Positions 53,135 through 63,654 of a stretch of 64,000 nucleotides of DNA are shown here, one piece after another; positions within the stretch are counted from its first letter, which is position 1, and every line of letters starts with the position of its first letter. This DNA is from an uncultured Pseudohongiella sp. GTDB taxonomy: Bacteria; Pseudomonadota; Gammaproteobacteria; Pseudomonadales; Pseudohongiellaceae. The notes beneath the pieces are model-generated. The model saw nothing but the letters and a program-made list of their open reading frames with translations. It made no database searches and had not been told where the DNA came from. A program made the position numbers and the translations under genes. The DNA lies in the NCBI GenBank assembly GCA_951812965.1, contig OX638341.1, positions 3,330,438-3,394,437 on the forward strand, in the 5' to 3' direction.

Positions 53135-54133
53135 TCAGGCGACCCGCTCGTCGATTTTCAGCCGCGCGGGCGGCCAGTTTTCCAGCCGCAAGCCGAGCGA
53201 AAGTCCGCGAGTGGCGAGCACGTCCTTGATCTCGGTAAGGGACTTCTTGCCGAGGTTGGGCGTGCGCAGCAGTTCCACTTCGGAGCGCTGGATCAGATCT
53301 CCAATGTAATAAATGTCTTCCGCTTTCAGACAGTTGGCCGATCGTACGGTCAATTCGAGATCGTCCACCGGCCGCAGCAGGATGGGATCGATTTCATCCT
53401 CTCGCTGGGATGGTTCGTTGACGATCTCGCTCTGGAAATCGACAAACACCGCCAACTGGTGTTGCAGGATGGTAGCTGCGTGACGAATGGCCTCTTCCGG
53501 GTCGATCGTGCCGTTTGTTTCCAGGTCGATGATAAGCTTGTCCAGATCGGTGCGCTGTTCGACGCGGGCGTTATCGACCGAATAGGAAATCCGCACGACC
53601 GGACTATAAGAAGCATCGAGTAGCAATTTGCCTACCGCGCGAGTCTCGTCGTCCTCGCCTATGCGCGAATCCGCGGGCGAATAGCCGCGACCCGAACGCA
53701 CAGTCAGACGCATGTTCAATTCGCCTTCATCGTTCAGATGGGCAATCTCATGGGCGGGATTGACGATCTCCACACCATGGGTAGTCTCGATATCCGCAGC
53801 GGTGACCAGGCCTGGTCCCTTGCTCTTGAGATTGAGCACGGCTTCCTGGCGGTCGTTGAGCACAATGGCAATTCCTTTCAAATTGAGCAGAATTTCCACA
53901 ACGTCTTCGCGTACGCCTTCGATCGTGCTGTACTCGTGTACGACTCCATCGATTTCCACTTCTTCGATAGCGCTGCCCGGCATCGACGAAAGAAGTATCC
54001 GTCGCAGGGCATTACCCAGGGTATGCCCGAACCCACGTTCCAGCGGTTCCAGCACCACCCGCGAGTGATATTTGTCGAAATCGTCTACCTGCACCACTCT
54101 CGGGGTGAGGAAATCTGATAAGGATATCTGCAT
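53135..54133 (-). CDS. rpoA: RNA polymerase alpha subunit
   Basis: 332 residues: N-terminal dimerisation domain ([20 protein letters not shown]) and C-terminal domain ([40 protein letters not shown]) that contacts UP elements and activators. Alpha operon order S13-S11-S4-alpha-L17 is conserved. A 20-bp tandem repeat separates it from rpsD. Confidence 0.99.
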   Translation of the reverse strand: MQISLSDFLTPRVVQVDDFDKYHSRVVLEPLERGFGHTLGNALRRILLSSMPGSAIEEVEIDGVVHEYSTIEGVREDVVEILLNLKGIAIVLNDRQEAVLNLKSKGPGLVTAADIETTHGVEIVNPAHEIAHLNDEGELNMRLTVRSGRGYSPADSRIGEDDETRAVGKLLLDASYSPVVRISYSVDNARVEQRTDLDKLIIDLETNGTIDPEEAIRHAATILQHQLAVFVDFQSEIVNEPSQREDEIDPILLRPVDDLELTVRSANCLKAEDIYYIGDLIQRSEVELLRTPNLGKKSLTEIKDVLATRGLSLGLRLENWPPARLKIDERVA

Positions 54134-54150
54134 GTAATCTACCTATGCCA

Positions 54151-54210
54151 CGTAATTGGCTCTTTTGCCGCGTAATTGGCTGTTTTGCCGAGTGATTGGC
54201 TCGCGTGTTA
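54151..54210. repeat. 20-bp tandem repeat in the rpsD-rpoA spacer
   Basis: CGTAATTGGCTCTTTTGCCG at 54151-54170 is repeated as CGTAATTGGCTGTTTTGCCG at 54171-54190 and partly as AGTGATTGGCTCG from 54191. The copies cover nearly the whole 74-base spacer and reach the rpsD stop. A role in RNA processing or translation control before rpoA is possible; slippage is enough to explain it. Confidence 0.75.
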
Positions 54211-54828
54211 CTTGGAGTACAACTCCACGATCAGGTTCTCGTTGATGTCCGGGGACAGGTCGGCGCGCTCGGGCACTCGACTGAATTGCCCTTCCATCTT
54301 GCCGGCGTCAACCAGAACCCAATCCACTTCTGTCCTTTGTGAGGCCAGTTCAATTGCAGACTTGATACGCAATTGCTGTCTGGCCCGTTCCCGCACGGCG
54401 ACCACATCGCCCTCGTTTATCTGGAAAGAAGGGATATTCACCAGTTCGCCGTTAACGCTGATTGACTTGTGCGACACGAGTTGCCGGGCTTCAGCGCGGG
54501 TAGAACCGAAACCCATGCGATAGACGACATTGTCGAGCCGGCATTCGAGCAGTTGCAGCAGATTCTCGCCGGTCGCGCCCTTGCGCCGAGCCGCTTCCTT
54601 GTAATAACCCCGGAACTGCTTTTCAAGAACGCCGTAGGTACGGCGCACTTTCTGCTTTTCGCGCAATTGCACGCCATAGTCCGAGAGCCGTCCGCGGCGC
54701 TGGCCGTGCTGACCGGGAATTGTCTCGGTCTTGCATTTGTTGTCGATAGGGCGCACGCCGCTCTTCAGAAACAGATCGGTGCCTTCCCTGCGGGACAACT
54801 TGCATTTGGGGCCCAGATATCTGGCCAT
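54208..54828 (-). CDS. rpsD: 30S ribosomal protein S4
   Basis: 206 residues, the E. coli length. Begins [20 protein letters not shown] and ends [11 protein letters not shown]. It binds 16S rRNA early in assembly and in enterobacteria represses the alpha operon by binding its leader mRNA. In the normal alpha operon position between rpsK and rpoA. Confidence 0.99.
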   Translation of the reverse strand: MARYLGPKCKLSRREGTDLFLKSGVRPIDNKCKTETIPGQHGQRRGRLSDYGVQLREKQKVRRTYGVLEKQFRGYYKEAARRKGATGENLLQLLECRLDNVVYRMGFGSTRAEARQLVSHKSISVNGELVNIPSFQINEGDVVAVRERARQQLRIKSAIELASQRTEVDWVLVDAGKMEGQFSRVPERADLSPDINENLIVELYSK

Positions 54829-54871
54829 ATTTAGTCTCTCCTGTGCCTTTCCATACGGTCTCCGCTACGCG

Positions 54872-55267
54872 CTACACGCGCCGCTTCTTTGGCGGGCGGC
54901 AACCGTTGTGAGGAATGGGAGTCACGTCGGTAATATTGTTCACTCGCAGACCGCAAGCGTTCAGCGCACGCACCGCGGATTCGCGGCCCGGCCCGGGTCC
55001 GTTCACTTTTACGTCCACGTTCTTCATGCGGTACAACTCCATGGCGGTGCGGCCGGCCTTCTCCGCCGCCACCTGGGCCGCGAAGGGGGTACTCTTGCGC
55101 GAACCGCGAAAGCCCGAACCACCGGCGGTCGCCCAGGTCAGGGCGTTGCCCTGTCGGTCGGACACGGTAATGATCGTATTGTTGAAAGACGCGTGAACGT
55201 GGACAACGCCGTCGGAGACTTCGCTGCGCGCTTTTTTGCGTCCCGGTTTTGCTCCTTGTACAGCCAT
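54872..55267 (-). CDS. rpsK: 30S ribosomal protein S11
   Basis: 131 residues with [20 protein letters not shown] and the invariant C-terminus [19 protein letters not shown]. Located 3 bases after rpsM, as usual in the alpha operon. Confidence 0.99.
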   Translation of the reverse strand: MAVQGAKPGRKKARSEVSDGVVHVHASFNNTIITVSDRQGNALTWATAGGSGFRGSRKSTPFAAQVAAEKAGRTAMELYRMKNVDVKVNGPGPGRESAVRALNACGLRVNNITDVTPIPHNGCRPPKKRRV

Positions 55268-55270
55268 GGT

Positions 55271-55627
55271 TTATTTCCTGATCGGCTTGCGCGGGCCCTT
55301 GCGGGTACGGGCATTGGTCTTGGTGCGTTGACCGCGCACCGGCAGCGAGCGGCGATGCCGAATGCCGCGATTGCAGCCGAGATCCATTAACCGCTTGATG
55401 TTCATGGATGTTTCCCGGCGCAGGTCGCCTTCGGTCGGGACCTTGACGACTTCGGCCCGGATCGAATCGAGCTGTTCCGGACTCAGCTCGCTGGTTCGGG
55501 TCGATGGCTCGATGCCGGCGGCCTTGCAGATCGCGCCCGCCATGGTCGGCCCAATGCCATAGACATATCGCAGAGAAATCACGATATGTTTGTTATCCGG
55601 TATGTTTACGCCGGCAATACGTGCCAT
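55271..55627 (-). CDS. rpsM: 30S ribosomal protein S13
   Basis: 118 residues beginning [19 protein letters not shown] and ending GPRKPIRK, with the helix-two-turn-helix motif YGIG and [21 protein letters not shown]. It lies at the subunit interface in the ribosome head. First gene of the alpha operon part, 27 bases after rpmJ. Confidence 0.99.
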   Translation of the reverse strand: MARIAGVNIPDNKHIVISLRYVYGIGPTMAGAICKAAGIEPSTRTSELSPEQLDSIRAEVVKVPTEGDLRRETSMNIKRLMDLGCNRGIRHRRSLPVRGQRTKTNARTRKGPRKPIRK

Positions 55628-55654
55628 AAATTCACTCCACCTCTTGTGCCTTGC

Positions 55655-55771
55655 CTAGCCCTGCCGCTGCTTGTGGCGGGGCTCGGCGCTGCAGATCACG
55701 CGTATCACGCCGTTGCGCTTGATGATCTTGCAGTTCCGGCAAATCTTTTTTACGGATGCTCGCACTTTCAT
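55655..55771 (-). CDS. rpmJ: 50S ribosomal protein L36 (zinc-ribbon form)
   Basis: 38 residues read from the ATG at 55771: [20 protein letters not shown] then [18 protein letters not shown]. The zinc ligands Cys11, Cys14, Cys27 and His33 are all present (the C+ form). It lies between secY and rpsM, its universal place in gammaproteobacteria. Its shortness makes it easy to miss. Confidence 0.97.
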   Translation of the reverse strand: MKVRASVKKICRNCKIIKRNGVIRVICSAEPRHKQRQG

Positions 55772-55786
55772 GAGTTCAACCCCTTG

Positions 55787-57112
55787 CTAGATTCCCGATC
55801 GGCCATAAGCGCCGAGCCTGGACTTCTTCATCAGCGAGTCATATTGATGGGACATCAGGTGAGATTGCACCTGAGACCAGAAATCCATGGTCACGACTAC
55901 GGAGATCAACAGCGCCGTACCGCCGAGATTGAACGGCACATTGGCCAGCATCTGCATGAAATTCGGCAGCAGGCATACCAGCGTAATGTAGATCGCGCCA
56001 AACATGGTCAGGCGCGTGATCACGCCGTCGATGTATTTTGCAGTCTGTTCCCCGGGCCGAATTCCCGGTATGAACGCTCCCGAGCGGCGCAGATTGTCGG
56101 CCACGTCCCGGGGATTGAACACCAGCGCGGTATAGAAGAAACAGAAGAAAATGATCATCGCGCTGAAAATGATGATGTAAAGCGGCTGGCCGGGGCCGAT
56201 CAACAGGGCCAGATCCTGTAGCCACTCGGCGCCTTCGGACTGACCGAACCATTGCCCGAGCGAGGCCGGGAACAACAGTATGCTGCTCGCGAAAATCGCC
56301 GGAATCACGCCCGCCATGTTGATCTTCAACGGCAGATGGCTGGCCTGGGCCTGATACATCTTGCGCCCCTGCTGGCGCTTGGCGTAGTTCACTGTGATGC
56401 GGCGCTGGGCCCTTTCCACATAAACGATGCAGCCGACGACGCCAACGGCGATGAGGCCGACCACGAGCAGCAGGACGCCGTTGATCTGACCCTCGTAGGC
56501 CTGGGTCAGCGAGGTGCCCACCGCCGCCGGAAAGCCCGCGACGATGCCGGCGAATATCAGCATGGAAATGCCGTTGCCGACGCCTTTCTCGGTAATCTGT
56601 TCGCCCAGCCACATCAGGAACATCGCGCCGGTGACCAGGGAGATGATCGCAGTCAGGGTGAATGCCAGGCCGGGGTTGTAGGCCAGCGGCGTGAGCAGGC
56701 CCATGGTCATGCCGGTGCCTTGCACCGTGGCCAGGCCCAATGCGCCCCAGCGCGTGTATTGCGTGATCTTGCGGCGCCCCGACTCGCCTTCCTTTTTCAA
56801 CTGGTCGAGTTGGGGGCTGACGGCGGTCAGCAGTTGCATGATGATCGAGGCGGAAATGTACGGCATGATGCCGAGCGCGACGATGCTCATGCGCTCGAGA
56901 GCGCCGCCGGAAAACATGTTGAACAGGTCGGCGAACGTACCTTCGTTCTGGGAGAAAAACGCCTGCAATTGAATCGGGTCGATGCCGGGCACGGGTATAT
57001 GGGTGCCCACGCGATAGACGAAAATCGCGAACAGCAGGAACAGCAGACGAGCTTTCAGCTCGCCAAGTCCGGCGCCGATGTTCTCGGGATTCATGTTCGG
57101 TTTCTTCGCCAT
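55787..57112 (-). CDS. secY: Preprotein translocase subunit SecY
   Basis: 441 residues with ten predicted helices. Marks are the N-terminal [31 protein letters not shown] segment (here KARLLFLL), [25 protein letters not shown], and the cytoplasmic loops with RRIT and RPGEQT. It forms the Sec pore with SecE and SecG. It starts six bases after rplO and precedes rpmJ as usual. Confidence 0.98.
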   Translation of the reverse strand: MAKKPNMNPENIGAGLGELKARLLFLLFAIFVYRVGTHIPVPGIDPIQLQAFFSQNEGTFADLFNMFSGGALERMSIVALGIMPYISASIIMQLLTAVSPQLDQLKKEGESGRRKITQYTRWGALGLATVQGTGMTMGLLTPLAYNPGLAFTLTAIISLVTGAMFLMWLGEQITEKGVGNGISMLIFAGIVAGFPAAVGTSLTQAYEGQINGVLLLVVGLIAVGVVGCIVYVERAQRRITVNYAKRQQGRKMYQAQASHLPLKINMAGVIPAIFASSILLFPASLGQWFGQSEGAEWLQDLALLIGPGQPLYIIIFSAMIIFFCFFYTALVFNPRDVADNLRRSGAFIPGIRPGEQTAKYIDGVITRLTMFGAIYITLVCLLPNFMQMLANVPFNLGGTALLISVVVTMDFWSQVQSHLMSHQYDSLMKKSRLGAYGRSGI

Positions 57113-57118
57113 TACCGT

Positions 57119-57619
57119 TTACTCGGTATTACCGTCCTTTACAGCTTCCGGATCCTTTTCAGTCGGCTCTTCGATCGCGTCCCAATCGCCGACGACCTTG
57201 CCGCCGGCCGCTTCTATCGCGGCCCTGGCGCCCTTGCTCACTCGCAGCCCCTGCACGGTCAGGGGCTTTGTCACTTCGCCGGAGAGCATGATCCGGGCGC
57301 GTTTGATATTGGCTTGCACTATGCCGGCCTTGCGCAAGGCGGCAAGATCGACGACTTCGGCATCCACCCCGTTCAACTCGCCCGTGCGCACTTCCGCGGT
57401 CACGCGGCCGATTCGGGAAGTGAATCCGAATTTCGGCAAGCGCATCTGCAAGGGCATCTGACCTCCTTCGAATCCGGGGCGCACGCCGCCTCCGGAACGG
57501 GAGTTTTGACCCTTGTGGCCCTTGCCGCAGGTCTTGCCGCTACCGCTGCCGATGCCGCGCCCGACGCGCTTTCTCGTCTTCGTGCTGCCGGGGGCCGGTT
57601 TCAATTCATTCAGTCGCAT
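57119..57619 (-). CDS. rplO: 50S ribosomal protein L15
   Basis: 166 residues, starting [20 protein letters not shown] with the [21 protein letters not shown] region. It is about 20 residues longer than the E. coli protein because of an acidic C-terminal tail ([16 protein letters not shown]). Between rpmD and secY. Confidence 0.98.
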   Translation of the reverse strand: MRLNELKPAPGSTKTRKRVGRGIGSGSGKTCGKGHKGQNSRSGGGVRPGFEGGQMPLQMRLPKFGFTSRIGRVTAEVRTGELNGVDAEVVDLAALRKAGIVQANIKRARIMLSGEVTKPLTVQGLRVSKGARAAIEAAGGKVVGDWDAIEEPTEKDPEAVKDGNTE

Positions 57620-57658
57620 TTGCGCACTCCGGAATTCGATTTCCTGCCTGATTTCATT

Positions 57659-57856
57659 CTATTGCGCTTCCACTGCCAGCATATAACTGATCTTGTCGAT
57701 CATGCCGCGCACGGCCGGCGTGTCTTCCACTTCGACCGTATGATGCATGCGGCGCAAGCCGAGCCCTTTCAGGCACAGCTTGTGTTTCGGCTGAATGCCG
57801 ATGGGACTGCGGACAAGCGTCACCTTGACCGTGCCATTCGCTTTCGATTTCGCCAT
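57659..57856 (-). CDS. rpmD: 50S ribosomal protein L30
   Basis: 65 residues from the ATG at 57856, beginning [20 protein letters not shown] with [21 protein letters not shown] longer frame reaching into rpsE is not used. Four bases after the rpsE stop. L30 is absent from some lineages; its presence fits Gammaproteobacteria. Confidence 0.97.
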   Translation of the reverse strand: MAKSKANGTVKVTLVRSPIGIQPKHKLCLKGLGLRRMHHTVEVEDTPAVRGMIDKISYMLAVEAQ

Positions 57857-57860
57857 TGCC

Positions 57861-58370
57861 TCAGCCCAGAATCTCTTCAGGAGTCTTGCCGCGCCGCAAC
57901 GCGACATCCTCCGGTGATCGCATGTCCCGCAAACCCTTGAACGTTGCCCGCACCACATTCACCGGATTGGTGGAGCCGTAGCACTTGGCGAGCACGTTCT
58001 GCACGCCGGCGAGTTCCAGAATCGCACGCATGGCGCCTCCGGCGATGACGCCGGTGCCTTCCGAGGCCGGCTGCATGTAAACTTTGGAAGCGCCATGCCG
58101 GGCCTTGATCGGATATTGCAACGTATGCCCGTCGAGATTGACGGTAATCATGTTGCGGCGCGCGGATTCCATCGCCTTCTGGATCGCCAGGGGCACTTCC
58201 CGCGCCTTGCCGCGGCCGAATCCAACCCGGCCGTTGCCGTCACCGACGGCTGTCAGCGCGGTGAAGCCGAAGATCCGGCCGCCTTTCACTACCTTGGCGA
58301 CGCGATTGACCTGGATCAGCTTCTCCTGCAGACCCTCTTCGTTTTTTTCCGCCTGTTCTCTGAATGCCAT
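57861..58370 (-). CDS. rpsE: 30S ribosomal protein S5
   Basis: 169 residues. The N-terminal domain has [36 protein letters not shown], and the C-terminal part has [25 protein letters not shown]. It affects decoding accuracy. In the spc operon between rplR and rpmD. Confidence 0.99.
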   Translation of the reverse strand: MAFREQAEKNEEGLQEKLIQVNRVAKVVKGGRIFGFTALTAVGDGNGRVGFGRGKAREVPLAIQKAMESARRNMITVNLDGHTLQYPIKARHGASKVYMQPASEGTGVIAGGAMRAILELAGVQNVLAKCYGSTNPVNVVRATFKGLRDMRSPEDVALRRGKTPEEILG

Positions 58371-58379
58371 GTCGTGTTC

Positions 58380-58730
58380 CTAGAATTTCAAGCCGCCTTC
58401 GCGCGCCGCCTCGGCCAGGGCCTTGACGCGGCCATGGTAAGCATATCCGGAGCGGTCGAAGGCCACGGTATCGATGCCGGCGGCCAGGGCGCGCTCGGCG
58501 ATGAGCTTGCCCACCTTGCCGGCGGCCTCGACATTGCCGGTGGCGCCGGCGCGCTGTTCCTTTTCCACTGTCGAGGCGCTAACGAGCACCTCGGCGCCTC
58601 CCGGCGCGAAGATCTGGGCGTACATATGCCTGGGCGAGCGAAATACGCACAGGCGGCTTACTTCCTTTATCCGGATCCGCGCCCTGGCTTTTCGCGCCCG
58701 GCGCAGACGGGCATCTTTCTTAACACTCAT
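58380..58730 (-). CDS. rplR: 50S ribosomal protein L18
   Basis: 116 residues with [20 protein letters not shown] and [28 protein letters not shown] at the C-terminus. It binds 5S rRNA. Adjacent to rplF and rpsE in the usual order. Confidence 0.99.
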   Translation of the reverse strand: MSVKKDARLRRARKARARIRIKEVSRLCVFRSPRHMYAQIFAPGGAEVLVSASTVEKEQRAGATGNVEAAGKVGKLIAERALAAGIDTVAFDRSGYAYHGRVKALAEAAREGGLKF

Positions 58731-58742
58731 CGATTTACGCCC

Positions 58743-59276
58743 TTACTTCTTCTTCGCTTCTTTCGAGAACACGCGTTCGCCCACATAACGTATGCCTTTG
58801 CCCTTGTAGGGTTCCGGCGGTCGAAATTTGCGAATCTCGGCCGCCACCTGGCCTACCTGCTGCTTGTCCGCGCCGCTGACCACGATTTCCGTTAGGGACG
58901 GAGTCTGCACGGTAACGCCCTGGGGAACGACGTAGTCGATGGGATGCGAAAAACCCACCGTCAGATTCAGATTCGAGCCCTGGGTCCTGGCGCGGTAACC
59001 GACTCCGCGCAATTCCAGCCGCTTTTCGAATCCTTCGGAAACGCCTGTCACCATATTGCGCAGCAGGGAATGTATGGTCCCGACCATGGCATTGGCACGC
59101 CGCGATTTTTCGCTTGTGCTCACACGCAGGCCGTCTTCTCCCTGTTCGACCTGTACTTCGCCCGGCAAGGCAAGTTGCAGGTTACCCTTGCTTCCCTTGA
59201 CCGATACTTCCGCACCGCGCAAGGTCGCTTCCACTCCCTTGGGAACCTGGACCGGACTGTTTGCCATTCTCGACAT
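58743..59276 (-). CDS. rplF: 50S ribosomal protein L6
   Basis: 177 residues, starting MSRMANSPVQVPKGVEATLRG with the C-terminal FRPPEPYKGKGIRY motif, both characteristic. It lies near the factor-binding site. In the spc operon between rpsH and rplR. Confidence 0.99.
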   Translation of the reverse strand: MSRMANSPVQVPKGVEATLRGAEVSVKGSKGNLQLALPGEVQVEQGEDGLRVSTSEKSRRANAMVGTIHSLLRNMVTGVSEGFEKRLELRGVGYRARTQGSNLNLTVGFSHPIDYVVPQGVTVQTPSLTEIVVSGADKQQVGQVAAEIRKFRPPEPYKGKGIRYVGERVFSKEAKKK

Positions 59277-59308
59277 TTTTCGTTCCTGTTTCGCTCAAGG
59301 TCCGCAGA

Positions 59309-59704
59309 CTAGAAGACCGTGCAGATCACTTCGCCGCCGATACCGGCCGCGCGAGCTTTCTTGTCGGTCATGAGGCCTCGATCGGTCGACATGATGACCG
59401 TGCCGAGACCGGCGCGATTGCTGGGCAAATCGCCCTTGCCCCGATACGTGCGCAAGCCCGGTCGGCTGACGCGGCTGATTTCTTCGATCGCGGGTTTGCC
59501 GTTTACGTATTTCAGCGCCACTTCGAGTTCAGGCTTGCCGCCGCTGTCGCGAACTTCGTAGCCGCTGATATAGCCCTCTTCCAGCAACAGCTTCGAGATT
59601 GCCACCTTGATCTTCGATGAAGGGCAATGGATGGTTTCCTGTTTCACCATCTGCGCATTGCGGATGCGTGTCAGGTAATCGGAAATGGGGTCGGTCATAG
59701 TCAT
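59309..59704 (-). CDS. rpsH: 30S ribosomal protein S8
   Basis: 131 residues from the ATG at 59704, beginning [18 protein letters not shown] as in E. coli S8; the longer frame to 59902 runs into rpsN and is not used. C-terminus [22 protein letters not shown] is canonical. S8 binds 16S rRNA and in E. coli represses the spc operon through an mRNA site near rplE. Confidence 0.98.
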   Translation of the reverse strand: MTMTDPISDYLTRIRNAQMVKQETIHCPSSKIKVAISKLLLEEGYISGYEVRDSGGKPELEVALKYVNGKPAIEEISRVSRPGLRTYRGKGDLPSNRAGLGTVIMSTDRGLMTDKKARAAGIGGEVICTVF

Positions 59705-59718
59705 ATCGTGTTTCCCGC

Positions 59719-60024
59719 CTACCAGCTCGCCTTCACCAGACCCGGAACATCGCCGCGCATGGCGACTTCGCGCAATTTGTTGCGGCACAGGCCGAACTTG
59801 CGGAAAACGCCGCGGGGCCGGCCTGTCAGCCGGCAACGACGCACCAGGCGCACCGGACTCGAATCGCGCGGCAATTTCTGCAATTTGAGCTGCGCTTCCC
59901 ATTTCTCTTCGCTGCTGGCCTTGGAGTCGGCCAGTACCGCCTTCAACGCGGCGCGCCGGGCGGCGAACTGCTTCACCGTCCTGATGCGCTTGGCCTCTCT
60001 GGCGACCATCGAAGCTTTTGCCAT
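59719..60024 (-). CDS. rpsN: 30S ribosomal protein S14 (zinc-free long form)
   Basis: 101 residues, the long form without the CxxC zinc motif: [19 protein letters not shown], and [24 protein letters not shown]. Fits the usual gammaproteobacterial S14. Between rplE and rpsH; 14 bases separate it from rpsH. Confidence 0.98.
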   Translation of the reverse strand: MAKASMVAREAKRIRTVKQFAARRAALKAVLADSKASSEEKWEAQLKLQKLPRDSSPVRLVRRCRLTGRPRGVFRKFGLCRNKLREVAMRGDVPGLVKASW

Positions 60025-60078
60025 TGTCTTCTCTCCCGCGGGGCCTGTTTCGGATCCGCCTCGTTTCGCGGCCTTCGG

Positions 60079-60633
60079 TCAGGCCGCCGCGCCCATCCCC
60101 CTGAAGGGAAAGCGCATGGCGGCGAGCAATGCCCGCCCTTCTTCATCGGTTCCGGCGCTCGTCGTAATGATGATGTCGAGCCCCCGAATCTTGTCGATCT
60201 TGTCGTAATCTATCTCCGGAAAGATGATTTGTTCGCTGACGCCCATGGCGAAATTTCCGTTGCCGTCGAACGACTTCGGATTCAATCCGCGAAAGTCCCT
60301 GACACGCGGAATGGCGATGCTCACGAGCCGTTCGAGAAACTCGTACATGCGCTCGCCCCGCAAGGTCACCTTGCAGCCGATGGGCCAGCCTTCGCGGATC
60401 TTGAATCCGGCGATGCTCTTGCGCGCCTTGGTGACGACCGGCTTCTGGCCGCTGATCGCCTGCATGTCGGCGCTGGCATGTTCGAGCACTTTCTTGTCCG
60501 CCACGGCGTCGCCAAGTCCCATGTTGAGCACGACCTTGGTGACTTTCGGCACTCGCATGGGGTTGTCGTAGCCGAACTGCTTTACCAGTTCGGGCGCCAC
60601 TTCCTGCTTGTAAAACTCTTTGAATCGCGCCAT
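60079..60633 (-). CDS. rplE: 50S ribosomal protein L5
   Basis: 184 residues with [21 protein letters not shown] and [30 protein letters not shown]. It binds 5S rRNA in the central protuberance. In the spc operon between rplX and rpsN. Confidence 0.99.
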   Translation of the reverse strand: MARFKEFYKQEVAPELVKQFGYDNPMRVPKVTKVVLNMGLGDAVADKKVLEHASADMQAISGQKPVVTKARKSIAGFKIREGWPIGCKVTLRGERMYEFLERLVSIAIPRVRDFRGLNPKSFDGNGNFAMGVSEQIIFPEIDYDKIDKIRGLDIIITTSAGTDEEGRALLAAMRFPFRGMGAAA

Positions 60634-60640
60634 TTCGAAC

Positions 60641-60955
60641 CTAATCTATGTCTTCGCCGCTTGATTTGAAAAAGCGGGTCTTGCCGCCGTCTTCGCCGAT
60701 CCGGATGCCGACCCTGTCGGCGGCTCCCGAATCCGGATTGAAGATCGCGACATTGGATATATGCAATGGAGCTTCTTTCTCCACGATTCCGCCCGGCTGG
60801 CCCAGGTTGGGGTTCGGCCGGGTGTGCCGCTTGATTATGTTCACCCCCGCGACGATGACCTTGTCACCGCCCACCATGCGGGTAATCGTGCCGCGGGTGC
60901 CCTTGTCCCGGCCGGCAATCACGATCACTTCGTCATCTCTTCTCAGTTTGCGCAT
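60641..60955 (-). CDS. rplX: 50S ribosomal protein L24
   Basis: 104 residues with the KOW motif [20 protein letters not shown] and [24 protein letters not shown]. An assembly initiator that binds 23S rRNA early. Between rplN and rplE. Confidence 0.99.
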   Translation of the reverse strand: MRKLRRDDEVIVIAGRDKGTRGTITRMVGGDKVIVAGVNIIKRHTRPNPNLGQPGGIVEKEAPLHISNVAIFNPDSGAADRVGIRIGEDGGKTRFFKSSGEDID

Positions 60956-60995
60956 AACTTTCAGTTCCAGACAGCCTCGACGAATTGCAGGCTGA

Positions 60996-61364
60996 TCACA
61001 GCACCTCCGGGGCGAGTGAAATGATTCGCATGAATCGCTCGTCTCGCAGTTCCCTGGTAACCGGACCGAAAACCCGGGTGCCGATGGGCGCCTGCTGGTT
61101 ATTCAGCAAAATGGCGGCGTTGTCGTCGAAACGGATCAGGGATCCGTCGCCGCGGCGCACGCCCTTGCGGGTGCGAACGACCAGGGCGTCGAGCACCTGG
61201 CCTTTCTTCACGCGTCCGCGCGGAATGGCCTCCTTCACGGCAACCTTGATGATGTCGCCGATATGGGCATAGCGCCGGTGAGAGCCGCCAAGCACCTTGA
61301 TACACATGACCCGGCGCGCACCGCTGTTGTCGGCTACGTCCAGGTAGGATTGCACTTGAATCAT
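60996..61364 (-). CDS. rplN: 50S ribosomal protein L14
   Basis: 122 residues beginning [20 protein letters not shown] and with [24 protein letters not shown]. First gene of the spc operon. Only three bases follow the rpsQ stop, so S10 and spc transcripts probably run together here. Confidence 0.99.
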   Translation of the reverse strand: MIQVQSYLDVADNSGARRVMCIKVLGGSHRRYAHIGDIIKVAVKEAIPRGRVKKGQVLDALVVRTRKGVRRGDGSLIRFDDNAAILLNNQQAPIGTRVFGPVTRELRDERFMRIISLAPEVL

Positions 61365-61367
61365 CTG

Positions 61368-61643
61368 TCAAACTCTCGTGGCGCGTTTGTCGACCGAAAC
61401 CAGCGCCCAGGACTTCGTCCGCGAAATCGGGCGCACTTCCCGGATCGTCACTTCGTCACCCGGCAGACATTCGTTGTTCGCGTCATGGGCGGCGATCCTG
61501 GTGGACCGCTTGACGATTTTCCCGTACACCGGGTGCTTCACACGACGCTCGACAAGCACCACGATGGACTTGTCCATCCCGTTGCTGACGACCTTGCCCG
61601 TTGCCGTGCGTCCCTTGCCCTGTTCTGCGTTGATTGCTGTCAT
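61368..61643 (-). CDS. rpsQ: 30S ribosomal protein S17
   Basis: 91 residues; motifs [27 protein letters not shown] and [18 protein letters not shown]. Its ATG overlaps the rpmC stop by four bases. Last gene of the S10 operon segment. Confidence 0.98.
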   Translation of the reverse strand: MTAINAEQGKGRTATGKVVSNGMDKSIVVLVERRVKHPVYGKIVKRSTRIAAHDANNECLPGDEVTIREVRPISRTKSWALVSVDKRATRV

Positions 61644-61870
61644 TCGCTTTCTTCCGTCGCCGCCGGCGCCGATTCCTCGGCTTTCTCGGCGAGCAATGTC
61701 TTTACTCTGGCGATGTCCTTGCGCACCGCGGTCGCCAGGTGCGGCTGACCGAGTTGTCCGGTCGCCTTCTGCATGCGGTAGTTGAACTGCTCCTCGCGCA
61801 ATTGCTCCAGCCGGCTTTGCAATTCTTCGGCTGTCAGTTCTCTCAGTTCGCTCGTCTTGTTCACGATCAC
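61640..61870 (-). CDS. rpmC: 50S ribosomal protein L29
   Basis: 76 residues with [26 protein letters not shown], the two-helix hairpin of L29, and an acidic extended tail ([15 protein letters not shown]) beyond the usual ~63 residues. Overlaps rplP and rpsQ by four bases each. Confidence 0.97.
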   Translation of the reverse strand: MIVNKTSELRELTAEELQSRLEQLREEQFNYRMQKATGQLGQPHLATAVRKDIARVKTLLAEKAEESAPAATEESE

Positions 61871-62280
61871 ATCACCGTCCGCTTGACGAAACTGGTACGG
61901 AACGGCAACTTGGCCGCGGCCAGCGAAAATGCGTCCCGCGCGAGTTCTTCGTCGACGCCTTCAATCTCGAACATGATGCGTCCAGGCTGAATCTGGGCGA
62001 CCCAGTACTCGACGTTCCCCTTGCCCTTGCCCTGGCGCACTTCGAGCGGCTTCTGGGTGATCGGCTTGTCCGGGAATACCCGGATCCAGATCTTGCCGCC
62101 CCGGCGCACGCGGCGCGTCATCGCCCGCCGCGCCGCTTCGATCTGGCGCGCGGTCAGGCGTCCGCGAGTGACGGCCTTCAGACCGAATTGGCCGAAATCA
62201 ACCGAACTGCCGCGGTGAGACAGACCCCGATTGCGGCCTTTCTGCATCTTTCGATATTTCGTTCGCTTGGGCTGTAACAC
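61867..62280 (-). CDS. rplP: 50S ribosomal protein L16
   Basis: 137 residues starting [20 protein letters not shown] with [40 protein letters not shown]. It helps position tRNA at the A site. Between rpsC and rpmC. Confidence 0.99.
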   Translation of the reverse strand: MLQPKRTKYRKMQKGRNRGLSHRGSSVDFGQFGLKAVTRGRLTARQIEAARRAMTRRVRRGGKIWIRVFPDKPITQKPLEVRQGKGKGNVEYWVAQIQPGRIMFEIEGVDEELARDAFSLAAAKLPFRTSFVKRTVM

Positions 62281-62295
62281 GACTGCTTCCTGTTT

Positions 62296-62973
62296 CTATG
62301 CCTGACTGGCCCGGGGCGCCGCCATGGCCTCATCGAGATCCAGTACTTCGCCCTTGAAAATCCACACTTTCACTCCGATCACGCCATAGGTGGTGCTGGC
62401 TTCGGAGGTCGCGTAGTCGATATCCGCGCGAAAGGTATGCAAGGGCACGCGGCCTTCGCGGTACCATTCGGAACGGGCTATCTCGGCGCCGCCGAGACGG
62501 CCGCCCACTTGCACCTTGATGCCTTCGGCGCCCTGGCGCATCGCATTCTGCACCGCCCGCTTCATCGCCCGGCGGAACATCACCCGGCGTTGAAGTTGCT
62601 GGGCCACACCGTCCGCGACGAGTTGCGCGTCGAGATCGGGCTTGCGTATCTCCTCAATGTTGACCTGTACGAGTTTTTGGTCGAGTTCCATCAGTTTCGC
62701 CAGCGCCGAACGCAGTTTCTCCACATCCTCGCCTTTCTTGCCGATCACGATTCCGGGGCGCGCGGTATGGATCGTGATCTTCGCGGTTTCGGCCGGCCGT
62801 TCGATGTCCACCTGGGAAACCGAGGCATTGGCCAGTTTCTTGCGAATGTACTCGCGCACTTTCAGGTCGACGAGCAGGTTGTCCGCGTATTGTTCGCCTT
62901 CGGCGTACCACAACGAAGAGTGTCGCTTGACGATGCCGAGCCGGATCCCGGTGGGGTGTGCTTTCTGGCCCAT
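62296..62973 (-). CDS. rpsC: 30S ribosomal protein S3
   Basis: 225 residues. KH domain with [21 protein letters not shown]-terminus [20 protein letters not shown], and C-terminal [36 protein letters not shown]. Its start abuts the rplV stop. Confidence 0.99.
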   Translation of the reverse strand: MGQKAHPTGIRLGIVKRHSSLWYAEGEQYADNLLVDLKVREYIRKKLANASVSQVDIERPAETAKITIHTARPGIVIGKKGEDVEKLRSALAKLMELDQKLVQVNIEEIRKPDLDAQLVADGVAQQLQRRVMFRRAMKRAVQNAMRQGAEGIKVQVGGRLGGAEIARSEWYREGRVPLHTFRADIDYATSEASTTYGVIGVKVWIFKGEVLDLDEAMAAPRASQA

Positions 62974-63315
62974 TCAGTTCTCCTCGCCGTCGGCGATCCT
63001 GATGGTGATATGGCAGGATCGCTTTAAAATGCGGTCCGCTCGCCCTTTCGCCCGTGGCTTTATGCGCTTCAATGTACGCGCTTCGTCCACGCATATCGTC
63101 GCCACTTTCAACTCGTCTACATCGGCGCCTTCGTTGTGTTCGGCGTTGGCGATCGCCGAATTCAGCAACTTGCGGATAATGGCAGCGCCCTTCCTTGAGC
63201 TGAAGGTCAATAACTGCAGGGCTTCTTCCACCTGCTTGCCGCGGACCTGGTCCGCCACCAGCCGCGCTTTCTGCGCTGAAATCTGTGCACCTTTCAATCT
63301 TGCCGCAACAATCAT
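62974..63315 (-). CDS. rplV: 50S ribosomal protein L22
   Basis: 113 residues from the ATG at 63315, with AGGAG eight bases before; a GTG at 63318 gives one extra Met and is less likely. Motifs [18 protein letters not shown] and [20 protein letters not shown]. It lines the exit tunnel. Confidence 0.97.
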   Translation of the reverse strand: MIVAARLKGAQISAQKARLVADQVRGKQVEEALQLLTFSSRKGAAIIRKLLNSAIANAEHNEGADVDELKVATICVDEARTLKRIKPRAKGRADRILKRSCHITIRIADGEEN

Positions 63316-63326
63316 CACAGTCTCTC

Positions 63327-63605
63327 CTAGCGCCGCTTCGCTTTCTTGTCGGCGACGTGGCTGCGATAGGTGCGGGTCAGGGCAAACTCGCCGAGCTTGT
63401 GACCCACCATGTCTTCGCTGACGAAAACCGGCACATGCTGGCGACCGTTATGCACGGCGATCGTCAGTCCGAGCATCTCGGGCGAAATCATGGAACGCCG
63501 CGACCAGGTCTTGATCGGCCGCTTATCGTTGTTTTCCACGGCCTTCTGCACCTTCTTCATCAGATGAAGATCGATAAACGGACCTTTTTTCAATGAGCGT
63601 GGCAC
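63327..63605 (-). CDS. rpsS: 30S ribosomal protein S19
   Basis: 92 residues with [19 protein letters not shown] and [45 protein letters not shown]. Binds the 16S head with S13. Between rplB and rplV. Confidence 0.99.
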   Translation of the reverse strand: MPRSLKKGPFIDLHLMKKVQKAVENNDKRPIKTWSRRSMISPEMLGLTIAVHNGRQHVPVFVSEDMVGHKLGEFALTRTYRSHVADKKAKRR

Positions 63606-63654
63606 TGTTCGCTTCCTCTACCTTTATACAGGAACTCTTGTTAAGCCCATGGGC

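Noticed and set aside
55655-60024. Zinc-regulated ribosomal protein switch (zinc L36 with zinc-free S14)
   Set aside because: This mix is ordinary for Gammaproteobacteria and no second rpmJ or zur-like site is visible here.
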